Shown one piece after another: positions 1-8,542 of a DNA stretch of 32,490 nt. This DNA comes from JAJPXC01 sp964562375 (GTDB taxonomy: Bacteria; Bacteroidota; Bacteroidia; Bacteroidales; Muribaculaceae): assembly GCA_964562375.1 (NCBI GenBank), contig CAZLSW010000032.1:1-32490 (forward strand), read 5' to 3'. The position numbers and the translations under genes are program-made. A model generated the notes under the pieces. It worked only from the letters and a program-made list of their open reading frames with translations, searched no databases and had not been told where the DNA came from. Position 1 is the first letter of the stretch, and every line of letters begins with the position of its first letter.

Positions 1-237
1 CGGGACGATGGGTTGCAACGACGATACAGTGGGAGTATGAATTATATAGGTTAAGCTAACGATAGAGTCATTTCTATCACAAGCGATAGGGCTCCAAACC
101 GCCCCGTTGGGGCTATGACCGGGAGATTGGGGCTTGCTCACCTTTCCCCGCACTCCCTCGTACCTCGGTCGTGCGTGGTTATTGCCACCCTCGCCCCGTT
201 GCGGCTCAGAGTGCAAAATGGGATAGAGCCTAAGAAA
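1..237. other. Intergenic region, no gene seen
   Basis: I see no supportable coding region here. The stretch lies beyond the end of the minus-strand polysaccharide operon. It contains a palindrome-rich block at about 90-215, annotated separately, and a small imperfect hairpin near 73-90 (CTATC and GATAG arms). The first 60 bases show no recognisable motif. Confidence 0.5.
90..215. repeat. Palindromic REP-like block
   Basis: The block contains GCCCC-GTT-GGGGC at 101-113 and a related GCCCC-GTT-GCGGC near 192-204. Between them is a hairpin whose arms CCCCGCAC (about 147-154) and GTGCGTGG (about 172-179) pair with one mismatch. From memory, blocks with GCCCCAACGGGGC and a GTGCGTGG stem recur between genes in Bacteroidales. 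Only one copy is in this window, so repeat status is inferred, not shown. Confidence 0.4.
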
Positions 238-268
238 ATCGCCCGGGATGGTTAGAGTCCCGGGCGAT
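238..268 (-). terminator. Terminator of the minus-strand PUL operon
   Basis: A perfect 11-bp inverted repeat, ATCGCCCGGGA at 238-248 and TCCCGGGCGAT at 258-268, has a 9-nt loop. Read on the minus strand, the stem is followed by a short T-rich run (GATTTTCTT). It lies about 60 nt past the stop codon of the last minus-strand gene, as expected for an intrinsic terminator. Confidence 0.75.
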
Positions 269-328
269 CACCTTAGAAATGTAGCTTAGAGGAATCAGTG
301 AACGGTGTGTGACTATATTGAAACGTTA

Positions 329-1480
329 TCAGAAAATAATCTTTTTCACATCAGTGCCTTGGCGGCGAATCACGAGCTGCCCGTCTTGGGGGTTGTTGAC
401 GCGAATGCCTTGGAGGTTGTAGTACTCGACCGGGGCGGTGACGTCGTTGACCTCAGCAGTGGCGATGCCGCTTTCCTTGGAGGCAGAAACGGTCTGGAGG
501 TAAGGGTTGACTTTGATCTTGTAGTTGGTGTCCTCGGGAACGGCCCACTTGTTGTCGTTTCCACCTTGGCAGAAGTAGTTGGCCTCCAGCAGGTTTTCGC
601 CGTTGAAGTAGGGGTGGATGCCGTAAACGCCATCGTTGTCGAAGTTGTTGATTGTCATAAACTTGATCTCGGTGCCCTTGGAGGTGCCAATCGCGCCTGT
701 CCACTCGTAAACGTCGGAATCTTCGGTGGATTGCGTCATCTCTACGAACGACCAATCAGTGTCGGAGCCGACGATCCACACCCCGGCGGGAGCCTCGTAG
801 GCGTTCCATGATAAGGTTTGGGAGGCGGCGTCGATGAAAAGCTGGGCCTTGGCAATGGCCTCGGTGGTGTAGGCGGTAGCGGCGCTTTCGGCACTTACGT
901 AGGTATAAGCGTTGTTGTCACCGGCCTTGAGCCACTGGGTTTTACCCTCGGCGTCGGTAGCCTTAACCTTGAATGTACCAGCGGAGATGGCACCCATGTA
1001 CTTGAAGATGGAGGGACCTTGCTCGGCGGGGGTGCATGTGAGGGCTGAGCCGGAGATGGCGAATGCGGTGGGGACGAATGCCGAGGCATCGGCGGAGACT
1101 GTCAATGTCTTGGCGTTGAGGTCGACGGTAAGGGTATAAGCTCCGGCTTCGTTGTTGTACCACTTGTTGTCGCCAGCTTCGTCACCCTTGGCAAGGTTCA
1201 TGGGTGTGTCGAGGACGATACCGTAGTTGTCGCAGTCGGCGGAAACGAGGGAATCCCAGGTGTCGCGTCCGATGATGAATTTCACTTGGCCGGTCTTGAG
1301 GTTGCCGGTCCAGGTGAATACGCCGTTGCCGTTGGATGTCATTTCGGGGGCGTCGGCCTGCGACCAACCGCTGGAAACGGCCTCTCCGATCACGTAGAGG
1401 CTTGTGATGTCGCTGTACTCAAATGCTGAGGCTGCCAATGCGCTGAGGCACAGGGCTGTGGAAAGTAAAAGCTTTTTCAT
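329..1480 (-). CDS. Secreted SusE/SusF-like glucan-binding protein
   Basis: A 383-residue protein with a signal peptide (residues 1-19, cleavage after ALAASA). It lacks the lipobox cysteine of classical SusE/F. Two clear SusE/F-type beta-sandwich modules start near residue 28 (LYVIGEAVSSGW) and near 233 (VWIVGSDTDW). A divergent module may lie between, near 137. The last 38 residues (VEYYNLQGIRV ... IRRQGTDVKKIIF) match the tail seen on many secreted Bacteroidales proteins and resemble a type IX secretion sorting domain. It is the last gene of the susC operon, so it probably binds alpha-glucan. A 41-nt gap containing a 7-bp tandem repeat separates it from the GH97 gene. The start ATG at 1478-1480 opens directly onto the signal peptide. 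Substrate binding is inferred from context. Confidence 0.8.
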   Translation of the reverse strand: MKKLLLSTALCLSALAASAFEYSDITSLYVIGEAVSSGWSQADAPEMTSNGNGVFTWTGNLKTGQVKFIIGRDTWDSLVSADCDNYGIVLDTPMNLAKGDEAGDNKWYNNEAGAYTLTVDLNAKTLTVSADASAFVPTAFAISGSALTCTPAEQGPSIFKYMGAISAGTFKVKATDAEGKTQWLKAGDNNAYTYVSAESAATAYTTEAIAKAQLFIDAASQTLSWNAYEAPAGVWIVGSDTDWSFVEMTQSTEDSDVYEWTGAIGTSKGTEIKFMTINNFDNDGVYGIHPYFNGENLLEANYFCQGGNDNKWAVPEDTNYKIKVNPYLQTVSASKESGIATAEVNDVTAPVEYYNLQGIRVNNPQDGQLVIRRQGTDVKKIIF

Positions 1481-1488
1481 TGTATAGT

Positions 1489-1516
1489 GGTTAATGGTTA
1501 ATGGTTAATGGTTAAT
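1489..1516. repeat. Heptanucleotide tandem repeat, 4 copies
   Basis: GGTTAAT occurs four times in tandem (ATTAACC on the coding, minus, strand). The array fills most of the 41-nt gap between the GH97 stop codon and the next gene, and ends 8 nt before that gene's ATG. Any change in copy number would alter the leader of the downstream gene in 7-nt steps. Confidence 0.9.
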
Positions 1517-1521
1517 GTGGT

Positions 1522-3630
1522 TTAGAGTGGCTGTAGGGAGATGGCGTAGCCGCCTCCGGGGGCCGAGGTGAGGGCGAGTGTCGACTTGCTGTCGACGGTC
1601 TTGGTGGTGATGGTGTAGGCCTGTGGATTGTCACGGTAATTGGCATCCTTGGCGTCGGCGTAAATCGTGGCCTTGTACTTTTGGCCCGGGGTGAGGAAGT
1701 CGAGTTTCAGTTTGGACTGGTGACCGTTCTCGGCGCTGGTGTTGCCCACGTACCAAGCCTCAGAGTTCTTGTCCTTTCGGGCCACGGTGATGTACTGTCC
1801 CGGCTCAGCCTCAAGATAGCGGCTCTCGGCCCAGTCGACCGGCACGTCCTTGATGAACTGGAAAGCGTCCATGAAGCGCTCGTAGACTTCGGGCACGTCA
1901 GCCGCCATCTGCAACGGCGAATACATGGTCACATAGAGGGCGAGCTGCCGGGCGAGCGTGGAGTTGACGTGGCCGGCGCTGTTGGGGTTGACCTTTTTCA
2001 TGTCCATCTCGAAGATTCCGGGAGTGTAGTCCATGGGTCCACCCTGGAGACGGGTGAAGGGGAGGATAGTGGTGTGGTTGGCGGGGTTACCCTCGAAAGC
2101 CTCATACTCGGTGCCTCGTGCGCACTCGTTACCGATGAGGTTGGGATAGGTGCGGCACAGACCGGTGGGGCGCACCGACTCGTGGGCGTTGACCATCACG
2201 TGGTGCTTGGCGGCCTCCTTGATGCAGTAGAGGTAATGGTTGTTGAGCCACTGGCCGTAGTGGTGCTCGCCGCGGGGAACGATGTTGCCAACGTATCCCG
2301 ATTTAATGGCGTTGTAGCCGTAGTGGTCCATCAGGTCGAGGGCAGCGTGGAGGTGACGCTCGTAGTTGCGCACCGAGCCAGAGGTCTCGTGGTGCATCAT
2401 CAGGCGGATACCCTTGGAGTGGGCGTAGTCGTTGAGCATGTCGATGTCGAAGTCGGGGTACGGCGTCACGAAGTCGAAGACGTAGTCCTTGGAGTTGCCA
2501 AACCAATCCTCCCAGCCCACGTTCCAACCTTCAACCAGCACTTGGTCGAAGCCGTGCTTGGCGGCGAAGTCGATGTATTTTTTCACGTTTTCGTTGTTGG
2601 CGGGATGGCGGCCATGGGACTTGGTGTTGGTGTAGTCGAGGGTCGCGAGCTGTACCGAAGGGAGGTCGTAAGTATAGCTCCATTCCTTGCCCCCACCGAT
2701 CATTTCCCACCAAACGCCCATGTATTTCACGGGCTTGATCCACGAGGTATCGTCGTAGGCGCAGGGGTCGTTGAGGTTGAGGATAAGATTGGAGGCGAGC
2801 ATGTCGCGAGCATCGTCGCTCACGATGAGGGTGCGCCAAGGGCTGTGACAGGGCGCTTGGAGGTGGCCCTTGTTGCCTTGGGCGTCGGGGGTGAGCCACG
2901 ACTCAAAGATCATCTTTTTATCGTCGAGGTTGAGGTGCATACACGAGTAATCGACCAAAGCGGCCTCGTGGAGGTTGAGGTAGATGCCATCGTCGGTGCG
3001 CAATTGGATGGAGGTTTGGACTCCGGTGGGTGAAAATTGCGTCTGCGAGGCGTTGGAAGTGATGGAGCCTTGCATCAGGCCGCGGATTTCGCTCAATCGC
3101 GACTCGGTGTAGCAGTACTCTTGGGTGTCGTAGTCGCCAGCGATCCACCAAGCGGTGTGGTCGCCGGTCATGGCGAACTGGGTTTTCTCCTCCTTGACGA
3201 CGAAGTAGACGAGGTTGCGCTGCAAAGGGAACTCGTAACGGAGGCCCATACCGTCGTCGTAGACTCGGAAGCGCAGGTTCATCAGGCGGTCGGTGGATGG
3301 CTGGCGCAATTCCACGAGCAGTTCGTTGTAGTGGTTGCGAATGTTGGCGTTTTCGCCCCACACGGGTTGCCAAGTTTCGTCGAAGGTAGATGTTGTGGCG
3401 TTGACCAGCTCAAAGCCGTCGAGAAGGTCGGTCTGGTTGGCCAGGACATAGCCCAATCTGGAAGGGTTGATGACGGACTTGCCCTTGTAGCTCACGTTGT
3501 AGGTGGGAACGCCTCCTGGGGTGTCAAATTCCACCTTTACCTCCCCATTGGGGCTGCTCACCTGGGCCGAAAAGGCGCATAGGGGAAGCATTGCGGCCGC
3601 AGCCGCAACGAATAAATGCTTGAATTTCAT
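1522..3630 (-). CDS. susB: GH97 alpha-glucosidase (SusB-type)
   Basis: A 702-residue protein with a signal peptide (cleavage near residue 21, CAFSA) and no lipobox, so probably periplasmic. It closely resembles Bacteroides SusB along its length. Residues matching the inverting GH97 site are visible: E367 (VEGWN), E415 (HHETSG), E484 (NAHES), E502 (GNECARG) and E508 (GTEYE). The spacings E415-E484-E508 equal those of SusB E439-E508-E532. Having Glu rather than Asp at the HHE position argues for the inverting alpha-glucosidase branch, not the retaining alpha-galactosidase branch. SusB-type enzymes release glucose from the non-reducing ends of alpha-glucans, including alpha-1,6-linked oligosaccharides. 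Only 4 nt separate its ATG from the GH66 stop codon, which suggests translational coupling. The symbol is by homology; the locus itself is not the classical starch sus operon. Confidence 0.93.
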   Translation of the reverse strand: MKFKHLFVAAAAAMLPLCAFSAQVSSPNGEVKVEFDTPGGVPTYNVSYKGKSVINPSRLGYVLANQTDLLDGFELVNATTSTFDETWQPVWGENANIRNHYNELLVELRQPSTDRLMNLRFRVYDDGMGLRYEFPLQRNLVYFVVKEEKTQFAMTGDHTAWWIAGDYDTQEYCYTESRLSEIRGLMQGSITSNASQTQFSPTGVQTSIQLRTDDGIYLNLHEAALVDYSCMHLNLDDKKMIFESWLTPDAQGNKGHLQAPCHSPWRTLIVSDDARDMLASNLILNLNDPCAYDDTSWIKPVKYMGVWWEMIGGGKEWSYTYDLPSVQLATLDYTNTKSHGRHPANNENVKKYIDFAAKHGFDQVLVEGWNVGWEDWFGNSKDYVFDFVTPYPDFDIDMLNDYAHSKGIRLMMHHETSGSVRNYERHLHAALDLMDHYGYNAIKSGYVGNIVPRGEHHYGQWLNNHYLYCIKEAAKHHVMVNAHESVRPTGLCRTYPNLIGNECARGTEYEAFEGNPANHTTILPFTRLQGGPMDYTPGIFEMDMKKVNPNSAGHVNSTLARQLALYVTMYSPLQMAADVPEVYERFMDAFQFIKDVPVDWAESRYLEAEPGQYITVARKDKNSEAWYVGNTSAENGHQSKLKLDFLTPGQKYKATIYADAKDANYRDNPQAYTITTKTVDSKSTLALTSAPGGGYAISLQPL

Positions 3631-3634
3631 TGGA

Positions 3635-5440
3635 TTATTCGATTACAATCATGGTCCAGTAGTTGAGAGCGGGGAGTGTGAACGAGATCACGCCGTTCAC
3701 CTGGTTGAAAGGCAGCTCTTGGGCCACGCCGCCGTTATAGTCGGGGGAGGCGACCCACAGCTTGGAGATCGCGCGGGGCATGGTGATGGTCATGGGAAGG
3801 GAGGTGAACTCCTGGGGAGCCTCGCGAGTGCCGTCGAGATCGCGCCACGAGAGGTTGTCGATGTTGACGAAGTTGAGGAGGTTGACCACACGCTTGCCGT
3901 CAACGTCGCGGCTGTAGGTGGTGATGTAGCCCTGACGTGGAGGCCAAGAGCACACGTTAACGCCCGAGGCTGAAACCGAGGGAGAAACCTCGGAGGAGGT
4001 GGATGTGCCGCGCAGGAGATTCTGGTAGGCGGTTTGGAAGTCGTAATAACGGATCATGGCTTCTTTCAACTCGTCGGTCATCTGCAGGGCGGTTGAGGGG
4101 AAATACTCACGGCATAGCATGTGGTCGCCAAGCTCCAAGTGGGAACCGCCCAGGGCCATCATCACAGCGTCGGTCATCACCACGCCGGGGAGGTTCATAT
4201 ACCCGGTCTCGCGGTCGGCCTTGTCGTAGTTCATGTAGGCTGCAAAGACGGTGCGCAGGGAGTTGTTGGAGTATCCGTCGTTCTCCACGATAATGTCGCG
4301 CAGGTGGTAGAACTGGGCCTGATCGCTCCACACCTCGTTGTAGCAGAACGAGACGTTGCCGGTGCCGATAATCGACTCGGCGGCGTAGCTCGCCACAGCG
4401 TTGAAAGCCAATGTTTTGTCGGGGTGAGCAGCCTTCATGGCGTTGATGAAGGAGGCGTAGCCTCGCTTGAGGTTGAGCTTGCCGCCGTAGTAGTCGTAAA
4501 GGGTACCACGGTCGCCCAATTGGTCGATATGAAAGCCGTCGAAGTCGAGGTTGGCGTATACCTCGTCGTTACGCTCGGCGAGGTAGGCCTGCCACTCGGG
4601 GTTGGCGGGGTCGAGCACGTAGATTGAGCTCTTCCATGACGAGGGGAGGGAGTGCTTGTCGTTGGTGGAGTGGCGCTGGTCGCTGAAAGCGTACCAATCG
4701 GCCTTGACGCCATCCGATTCAGCGTCGTTCAGGGCACCGAAGCACAGGTTGTAGAACATCGACTTCATGCCGTACTGGTGCTGTACCTCGATGTACTTTT
4801 TAACAACGGAGGTGTACACGTCGCGGTTGGCGATATCCTGGTATACGTCGAGCAGGTTGTCGCGGGTGCCTCCCAGTGGCCAGTGATGCTTGTTGTGCCA
4901 ATCCTGGAACTGCACGCCGTTGATGTGGCAGCGGTTGAGGTAAGCCATCTCTTGCTCGATCACGCCCGAGGGGAGCTTGGAGGAGTCGAAAGTGGCCACG
5001 AAACCGTAGCGGGGGAAATGGGTCCAGTCGCTGGAAACGTCAACGGCGATTGAGGCGAGGATCTGCTCAGTGCGGTTGTCGGCCATTGTGTACACGTCCA
5101 CCATGTATCCGGTGAAATCGGTGGTAGGGGGTTGCCAGGTCCAGGTGGAGCCTGAGACTGCGCTTTCACCAATCACGTCGGCACCTTGGCGGTAGCGCAC
5201 GGTAGCACCGGCCGGAATACCAGCGCAGGTGAATTTTACGGCCTCTCCAGGGGCATAGACAGCCTTGTCGGTGGAGATATCAGCCAGGGAGGATGAGGTC
5301 ACGGCGTGAACGGCTGAGGCGTCAACCGAGGCGTTGCCGCTGCCGGTCTCGGCGCCGGGGGTGGAATCGCTGTCGTTGTCCGAGCAACCCACGGCCAGAA
5401 GGGCCACGCCTGCCATTATGGGATAAAGATACTTTTTCAT
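3635..5440 (-). CDS. GH66 endodextranase lipoprotein
   Basis: A 601-residue protein with a lipoprotein signal peptide (LAVGC, Cys19) and an acidic linker (DNDSDS) typical of surface-exported Bacteroidales lipoproteins. An Ig-like N-terminal domain (about 45-140) precedes a GH66 barrel. The nucleophile Asp is D306 in FDGFHIDQLG and the acid/base Glu is E369 in FCYNEVWS, both in the GH66 context. The family contains endodextranases and cycloisomaltooligosaccharide glucanotransferases. No extra carbohydrate-binding insertion is seen in the barrel, so endodextranase is favoured. It would cut alpha-1,6-glucan at the cell surface for SusCD uptake. The gene lies 3' of the susE-like gene, behind a perfect 16-bp stem. 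Its identity is the main evidence that the locus targets dextran. Confidence 0.9.
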   Translation of the reverse strand: MKKYLYPIMAGVALLAVGCSDNDSDSTPGAETGSGNASVDASAVHAVTSSSLADISTDKAVYAPGEAVKFTCAGIPAGATVRYRQGADVIGESAVSGSTWTWQPPTTDFTGYMVDVYTMADNRTEQILASIAVDVSSDWTHFPRYGFVATFDSSKLPSGVIEQEMAYLNRCHINGVQFQDWHNKHHWPLGGTRDNLLDVYQDIANRDVYTSVVKKYIEVQHQYGMKSMFYNLCFGALNDAESDGVKADWYAFSDQRHSTNDKHSLPSSWKSSIYVLDPANPEWQAYLAERNDEVYANLDFDGFHIDQLGDRGTLYDYYGGKLNLKRGYASFINAMKAAHPDKTLAFNAVASYAAESIIGTGNVSFCYNEVWSDQAQFYHLRDIIVENDGYSNNSLRTVFAAYMNYDKADRETGYMNLPGVVMTDAVMMALGGSHLELGDHMLCREYFPSTALQMTDELKEAMIRYYDFQTAYQNLLRGTSTSSEVSPSVSASGVNVCSWPPRQGYITTYSRDVDGKRVVNLLNFVNIDNLSWRDLDGTREAPQEFTSLPMTITMPRAISKLWVASPDYNGGVAQELPFNQVNGVISFTLPALNYWTMIVIE

Positions 5441-5456
5441 TGGTGGTAGAGATTGT

Positions 5457-5509
5457 AATCGAGAATCCCGGGAGTGCCGGGAGTCGCGGGGTGCCCGGGA
5501 TTCTCGATT
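5457..5509 (-). promoter_or_regulatory. Intercistronic 16-bp perfect stem-loop
   Basis: AATCGAGAATCCCGGG (5457-5472) and its exact reverse complement (5494-5509) flank a 21-nt G-rich spacer. The stem lies between the susE-like stop codon (5519) and the dextranase ATG (5440). On the minus strand it is followed by ACAATCTC rather than a T tract, so it does not look like a simple terminator. A role in mRNA processing, 3'-end protection of the susCDE message, or partial attenuation would fit. That is inference. Confidence 0.75.
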
Positions 5510-5518
5510 GGGTAAAGC

Positions 5519-7012
5519 TTATTGTTTAGTGATGGTAACAGTCTGGTAAAGCTGGTTGAGGGTGATAGTGTAGTCGCCGGCTGATTCGATTACCCACTTG
5601 TAGTCGATGTTGCCCACGAGGATCTCCTTGTACTGGTCCTGACACGAGGAGTTGGTCTTGTCGATGAACAGGGTGTATTCCTCGGTGCCGTCGGGTACTT
5701 TGCCTTCGCTGGATGCCATGAACCACGCGCCGTTCCAGTCGCTCTGCTTGTCGGCTGAGAATTTAAGCTCGCCAGCGTTGAGATGGCCACTCCAAGTGAA
5801 GATGTTGGCGTCGCTGGGGTCAACAGTCATTGCCGTGGCATTGCCAAGATCCCAACCGTTGGGTGTGGCGTCGCCCACGAGGTACATCTCGGTGTAGGGA
5901 GTGAAGGGAGCCATGAGCATGCGCTCTGCGTCGGTGCGGATATCCACGCATATCTTGTAAGCCTGGTTGGCCTCCGAGGCGGTGAGATACCACTTGTTGT
6001 CGGGGTCGAATCCCGATACGAACTCCATTTCGGTCGAGGTATAGGGAGCGTTGGCGTAGGTGGCCTTATAGTTGTTCTCCCAAGAGCCGGCCGCGGTGCC
6101 AAACTTAAATTCGCTGGCCCCAGTGAAGAACACGCCGATACGGAACAGGAACGGATCCAAGGGATCTTGGGTCATCTCCCAGAAGTTCCAACTTGTGATG
6201 TCGCCGATGAGGTAAAGCTCGCTGAATCGAGGAGCGATGCCCTCAACCTCGGTGATGGTGATCGTCATCTCCAGGAGATTAACATCAATCTGGTAGCAAT
6301 GAGCCTCGGAGATCACGAATTTCTCATCGGCCTGGTCGTCGCTGTCGCGGTAAACGAGGCCACCGTTGCCATCGTTGTTGTAGGAGGGGAGGAACTGTCC
6401 CAGGGTGGTGATGAACTTGAATTCACCAGCGGTAAGGTTGCCGGTCCAAGTAAAGATACCGGTAGAGGTCTTGGCCATCTCGGTGGCGTTGTCGGCACTC
6501 CAGCCGTTGGGGGTGGCGTCGCCGATGAGGTAAAGCTTGGTGGTGACAGCCTTGTAAGGGGTAACGGTGAAAGTGACGGTAGAGCTTTGGTCGGTTTCGA
6601 CGCCCGATACGGTGGCGATCACGCGAGCCTCGATCTGGTAAGGCTCGTAAGGCTCGGCTCCCAGGCGATTGACTGCCAAAGCGTTAAGCTGGTCGACCAT
6701 GGGAGTCCAAGAGTACTCTTGGGCCTCGCCGTTGTAGATGACGACGGGCTCGGCGAAGTTGGTGCCGGAGGCAGCCAGCTCCAGGGTGTAGAGGATGCGG
6801 TTGCCGGTGCCGTAGTTGGTGCCGGTGCTCCAGGAGAGCTCGATAGCGTCGGAGGCGTACTCCGATTCCTCGAGCACGATCTCGGTGGTGGAGGCCTTAA
6901 GGGTCAACGTGTCGCTGCCCTTGTCGAGCTCCATATAGTCGTTGTCGGTGCACGAGGCCAGGGTCATGCCCATCAGGGCGAGCACCGACGTGGCGATATA
7001 GGTAAGTTTCAT
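5519..7012 (-). CDS. SusE-like surface glucan-binding lipoprotein
   Basis: A 497-residue lipoprotein (lipobox LASC, Cys21, followed by TDND). An N-terminal SusE-type Ig-like domain (about 35-150) is followed by three SusE/F-type starch-binding modules starting near residues 160 (LYLIGDATPNGW), 266 (LYLIGDITSWNFW) and 376 (MYLVGDATPNGW). Aromatic residues in these modules are expected to stack on glucan. The gene follows susD by 21 nt, the usual position for susE. It should sit on the cell surface and help capture alpha-glucan. The exact ligand (dextran rather than starch) is inferred from the adjacent GH66 enzyme. Confidence 0.92.
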   Translation of the reverse strand: MKLTYIATSVLALMGMTLASCTDNDYMELDKGSDTLTLKASTTEIVLEESEYASDAIELSWSTGTNYGTGNRILYTLELAASGTNFAEPVVIYNGEAQEYSWTPMVDQLNALAVNRLGAEPYEPYQIEARVIATVSGVETDQSSTVTFTVTPYKAVTTKLYLIGDATPNGWSADNATEMAKTSTGIFTWTGNLTAGEFKFITTLGQFLPSYNNDGNGGLVYRDSDDQADEKFVISEAHCYQIDVNLLEMTITITEVEGIAPRFSELYLIGDITSWNFWEMTQDPLDPFLFRIGVFFTGASEFKFGTAAGSWENNYKATYANAPYTSTEMEFVSGFDPDNKWYLTASEANQAYKICVDIRTDAERMLMAPFTPYTEMYLVGDATPNGWDLGNATAMTVDPSDANIFTWSGHLNAGELKFSADKQSDWNGAWFMASSEGKVPDGTEEYTLFIDKTNSSCQDQYKEILVGNIDYKWVIESAGDYTITLNQLYQTVTITKQ

Positions 7013-7033
7013 TGCTTCTCAGTAGTTTAAGGA

Positions 7034-8527
7034 TTAATAACCAGGATTTTGCTCCATGAGCGGGTTGGCGTCCATCTCGGTTTGCGGGATGGGGAAGAGC
7101 AGGCGGTTGCGGTTGACGTTGGTTTTGCCGATCGAGCGCAAGAATGTGAGGGCGTACTCGCCGTTGTTCAAGCGGATGAGGTCAAACCATCGGTGTCCCT
7201 CGAAGGCCAATTCCATGCGGCGCTCGTGAATGATGGTCTCGCGCAGGTCGTCCTGCGAAACGGTCGACTTGATTTTGCCCAATCCGGCGCGGTTGCGCAC
7301 GATATTCAGCGGAGCGACGGCCTCGGAGGTTTGGCCAAGCTCGTTCAAGGCCTCGGCTTGCATCAGCAGCACGTCGGCGTAGCGGTAAACCACGAAGTTG
7401 GCGGGCGACGTGTTATACTCGGGCGAAATCGACTTCGGCACCAAGAATTTACGCACGTTGTAACCCGTATTGGACCAAGCGCTCTTGTACTCCATCCCGT
7501 CGAAGGCCGGACAGCCGTCGTAGAACACGGTCAAGTCCTTGCGCTTGTCGCCGTCCTCGTATTGGCTCATGAACTCCTCGGTGGGGAGATTCCAGCCGTA
7601 GGAACCGGCCACCATGTTGGAGTTGCGTGGGCCCATGAAGGTCGACAACCATGACGACTGCGGGGTATTGCCCCAGAAATCGTAATCGGTGTCGCCGGAA
7701 TATTGCACCTCGAAGATCGACTCGGGGCCGTTGTTGATTTCGGCGTCGAAGTTGTCCTCATAGGGGGTGTCGAGGTTGTAACCAAGAGCTGTAACTTGGT
7801 TGCACAGGTCGACTACTTGGGAATAGAGCGAGGGGTTGTTAGGAGCGAGGGTAAGGTAGATGTCAGCCAGCTGGGTGAGAGCGGCGTCCTTGCAGGCGCG
7901 GCCAAGGTCGGCCGAGCTGTATTGGCTTTTGGGAGGAAGTAGCTCGGCGGCGCGAGTGCAATCGCTGATAATCAGGTCGTAGGTCTCCTCGAGGGTGGCT
8001 CGCTTGATAGCGGTGGAGGTGCCGGGCACGTAGGGAGAGGTGCGCAGTGGCACGCCACCATAGAGGCGAACGAGCACGAAGTAGTAGTGGGAGCGGAGGA
8101 ACAGGGCCTCACCCAAGCAACGGGTGCGCACATCCTCCGAGAGGTCGCCGTTGTCCTCAATCGCGGCGATGGCGTCGTTGCAGTGACCGATGCCCACCCA
8201 TGGGGAGCGCCACATGTAGAGCGCCATGCCGTTGTCGGCCAGGGTGGTGAAGTTGGAGGCTTGCACGGTCTCGAGGCCGTCGGTACCACCGCCGGCACCC
8301 ACTATTGAGTTACCGGCCACGATGTCGAGGGTCCACAGGCGCTGATTGTACATGTTGGACGACTGGAGGGTGACGTAGCAGCCGTTGGTCAAGGCCTCAG
8401 CCACGGCGTCGGTAACGCCCACCTCGGGGTCGACCTCGTCGTAAGGAGTTTTCTCCAAGAAATCCTCGCAGGAGGCAAGGGAGAGGGTCAAGGCTCCGGC
8501 GCACAGGATGTTATATATGGTTTTCAT
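7034..8527 (-). CDS. susD: SusD/RagB family outer-membrane lipoprotein
   Basis: A 497-residue lipoprotein (LASC, Cys20, then EDFLEKTPYDEVDPE, a characteristic SusD opening). It shows the family's N-terminal helical TPR region and the conserved C-terminal pattern (YRYADVLLMQAEALNELG, then ERRMELAFEGHRWFDLIR, then FPIPQTEMDANPLM). SusD proteins form the hinged lid of the SusC channel and bind the oligosaccharide on the cell surface. The gene lies 15 nt downstream of susC, so the two are translated from one message. The symbol is by family; the likely substrate is an alpha-1,6-glucan. Confidence 0.95.
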   Translation of the reverse strand: MKTIYNILCAGALTLSLASCEDFLEKTPYDEVDPEVGVTDAVAEALTNGCYVTLQSSNMYNQRLWTLDIVAGNSIVGAGGGTDGLETVQASNFTTLADNGMALYMWRSPWVGIGHCNDAIAAIEDNGDLSEDVRTRCLGEALFLRSHYYFVLVRLYGGVPLRTSPYVPGTSTAIKRATLEETYDLIISDCTRAAELLPPKSQYSSADLGRACKDAALTQLADIYLTLAPNNPSLYSQVVDLCNQVTALGYNLDTPYEDNFDAEINNGPESIFEVQYSGDTDYDFWGNTPQSSWLSTFMGPRNSNMVAGSYGWNLPTEEFMSQYEDGDKRKDLTVFYDGCPAFDGMEYKSAWSNTGYNVRKFLVPKSISPEYNTSPANFVVYRYADVLLMQAEALNELGQTSEAVAPLNIVRNRAGLGKIKSTVSQDDLRETIIHERRMELAFEGHRWFDLIRLNNGEYALTFLRSIGKTNVNRNRLLFPIPQTEMDANPLMEQNPGY

Positions 8528-8542
8528 GATTGGAAGCGGGAA

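Noticed and set aside
1681..3033. 450-codon open frame opposite the GH97 gene
   Set aside because: It is a low-complexity Val/Gly/His-rich shadow of a clear GH97 gene, caused by G+C-rich third positions. The same applies to the long plus-strand frames at 5783-7030, 18659-19873, 27263-28000 and 30460-31230 and the minus-strand frame at 26334-27065.
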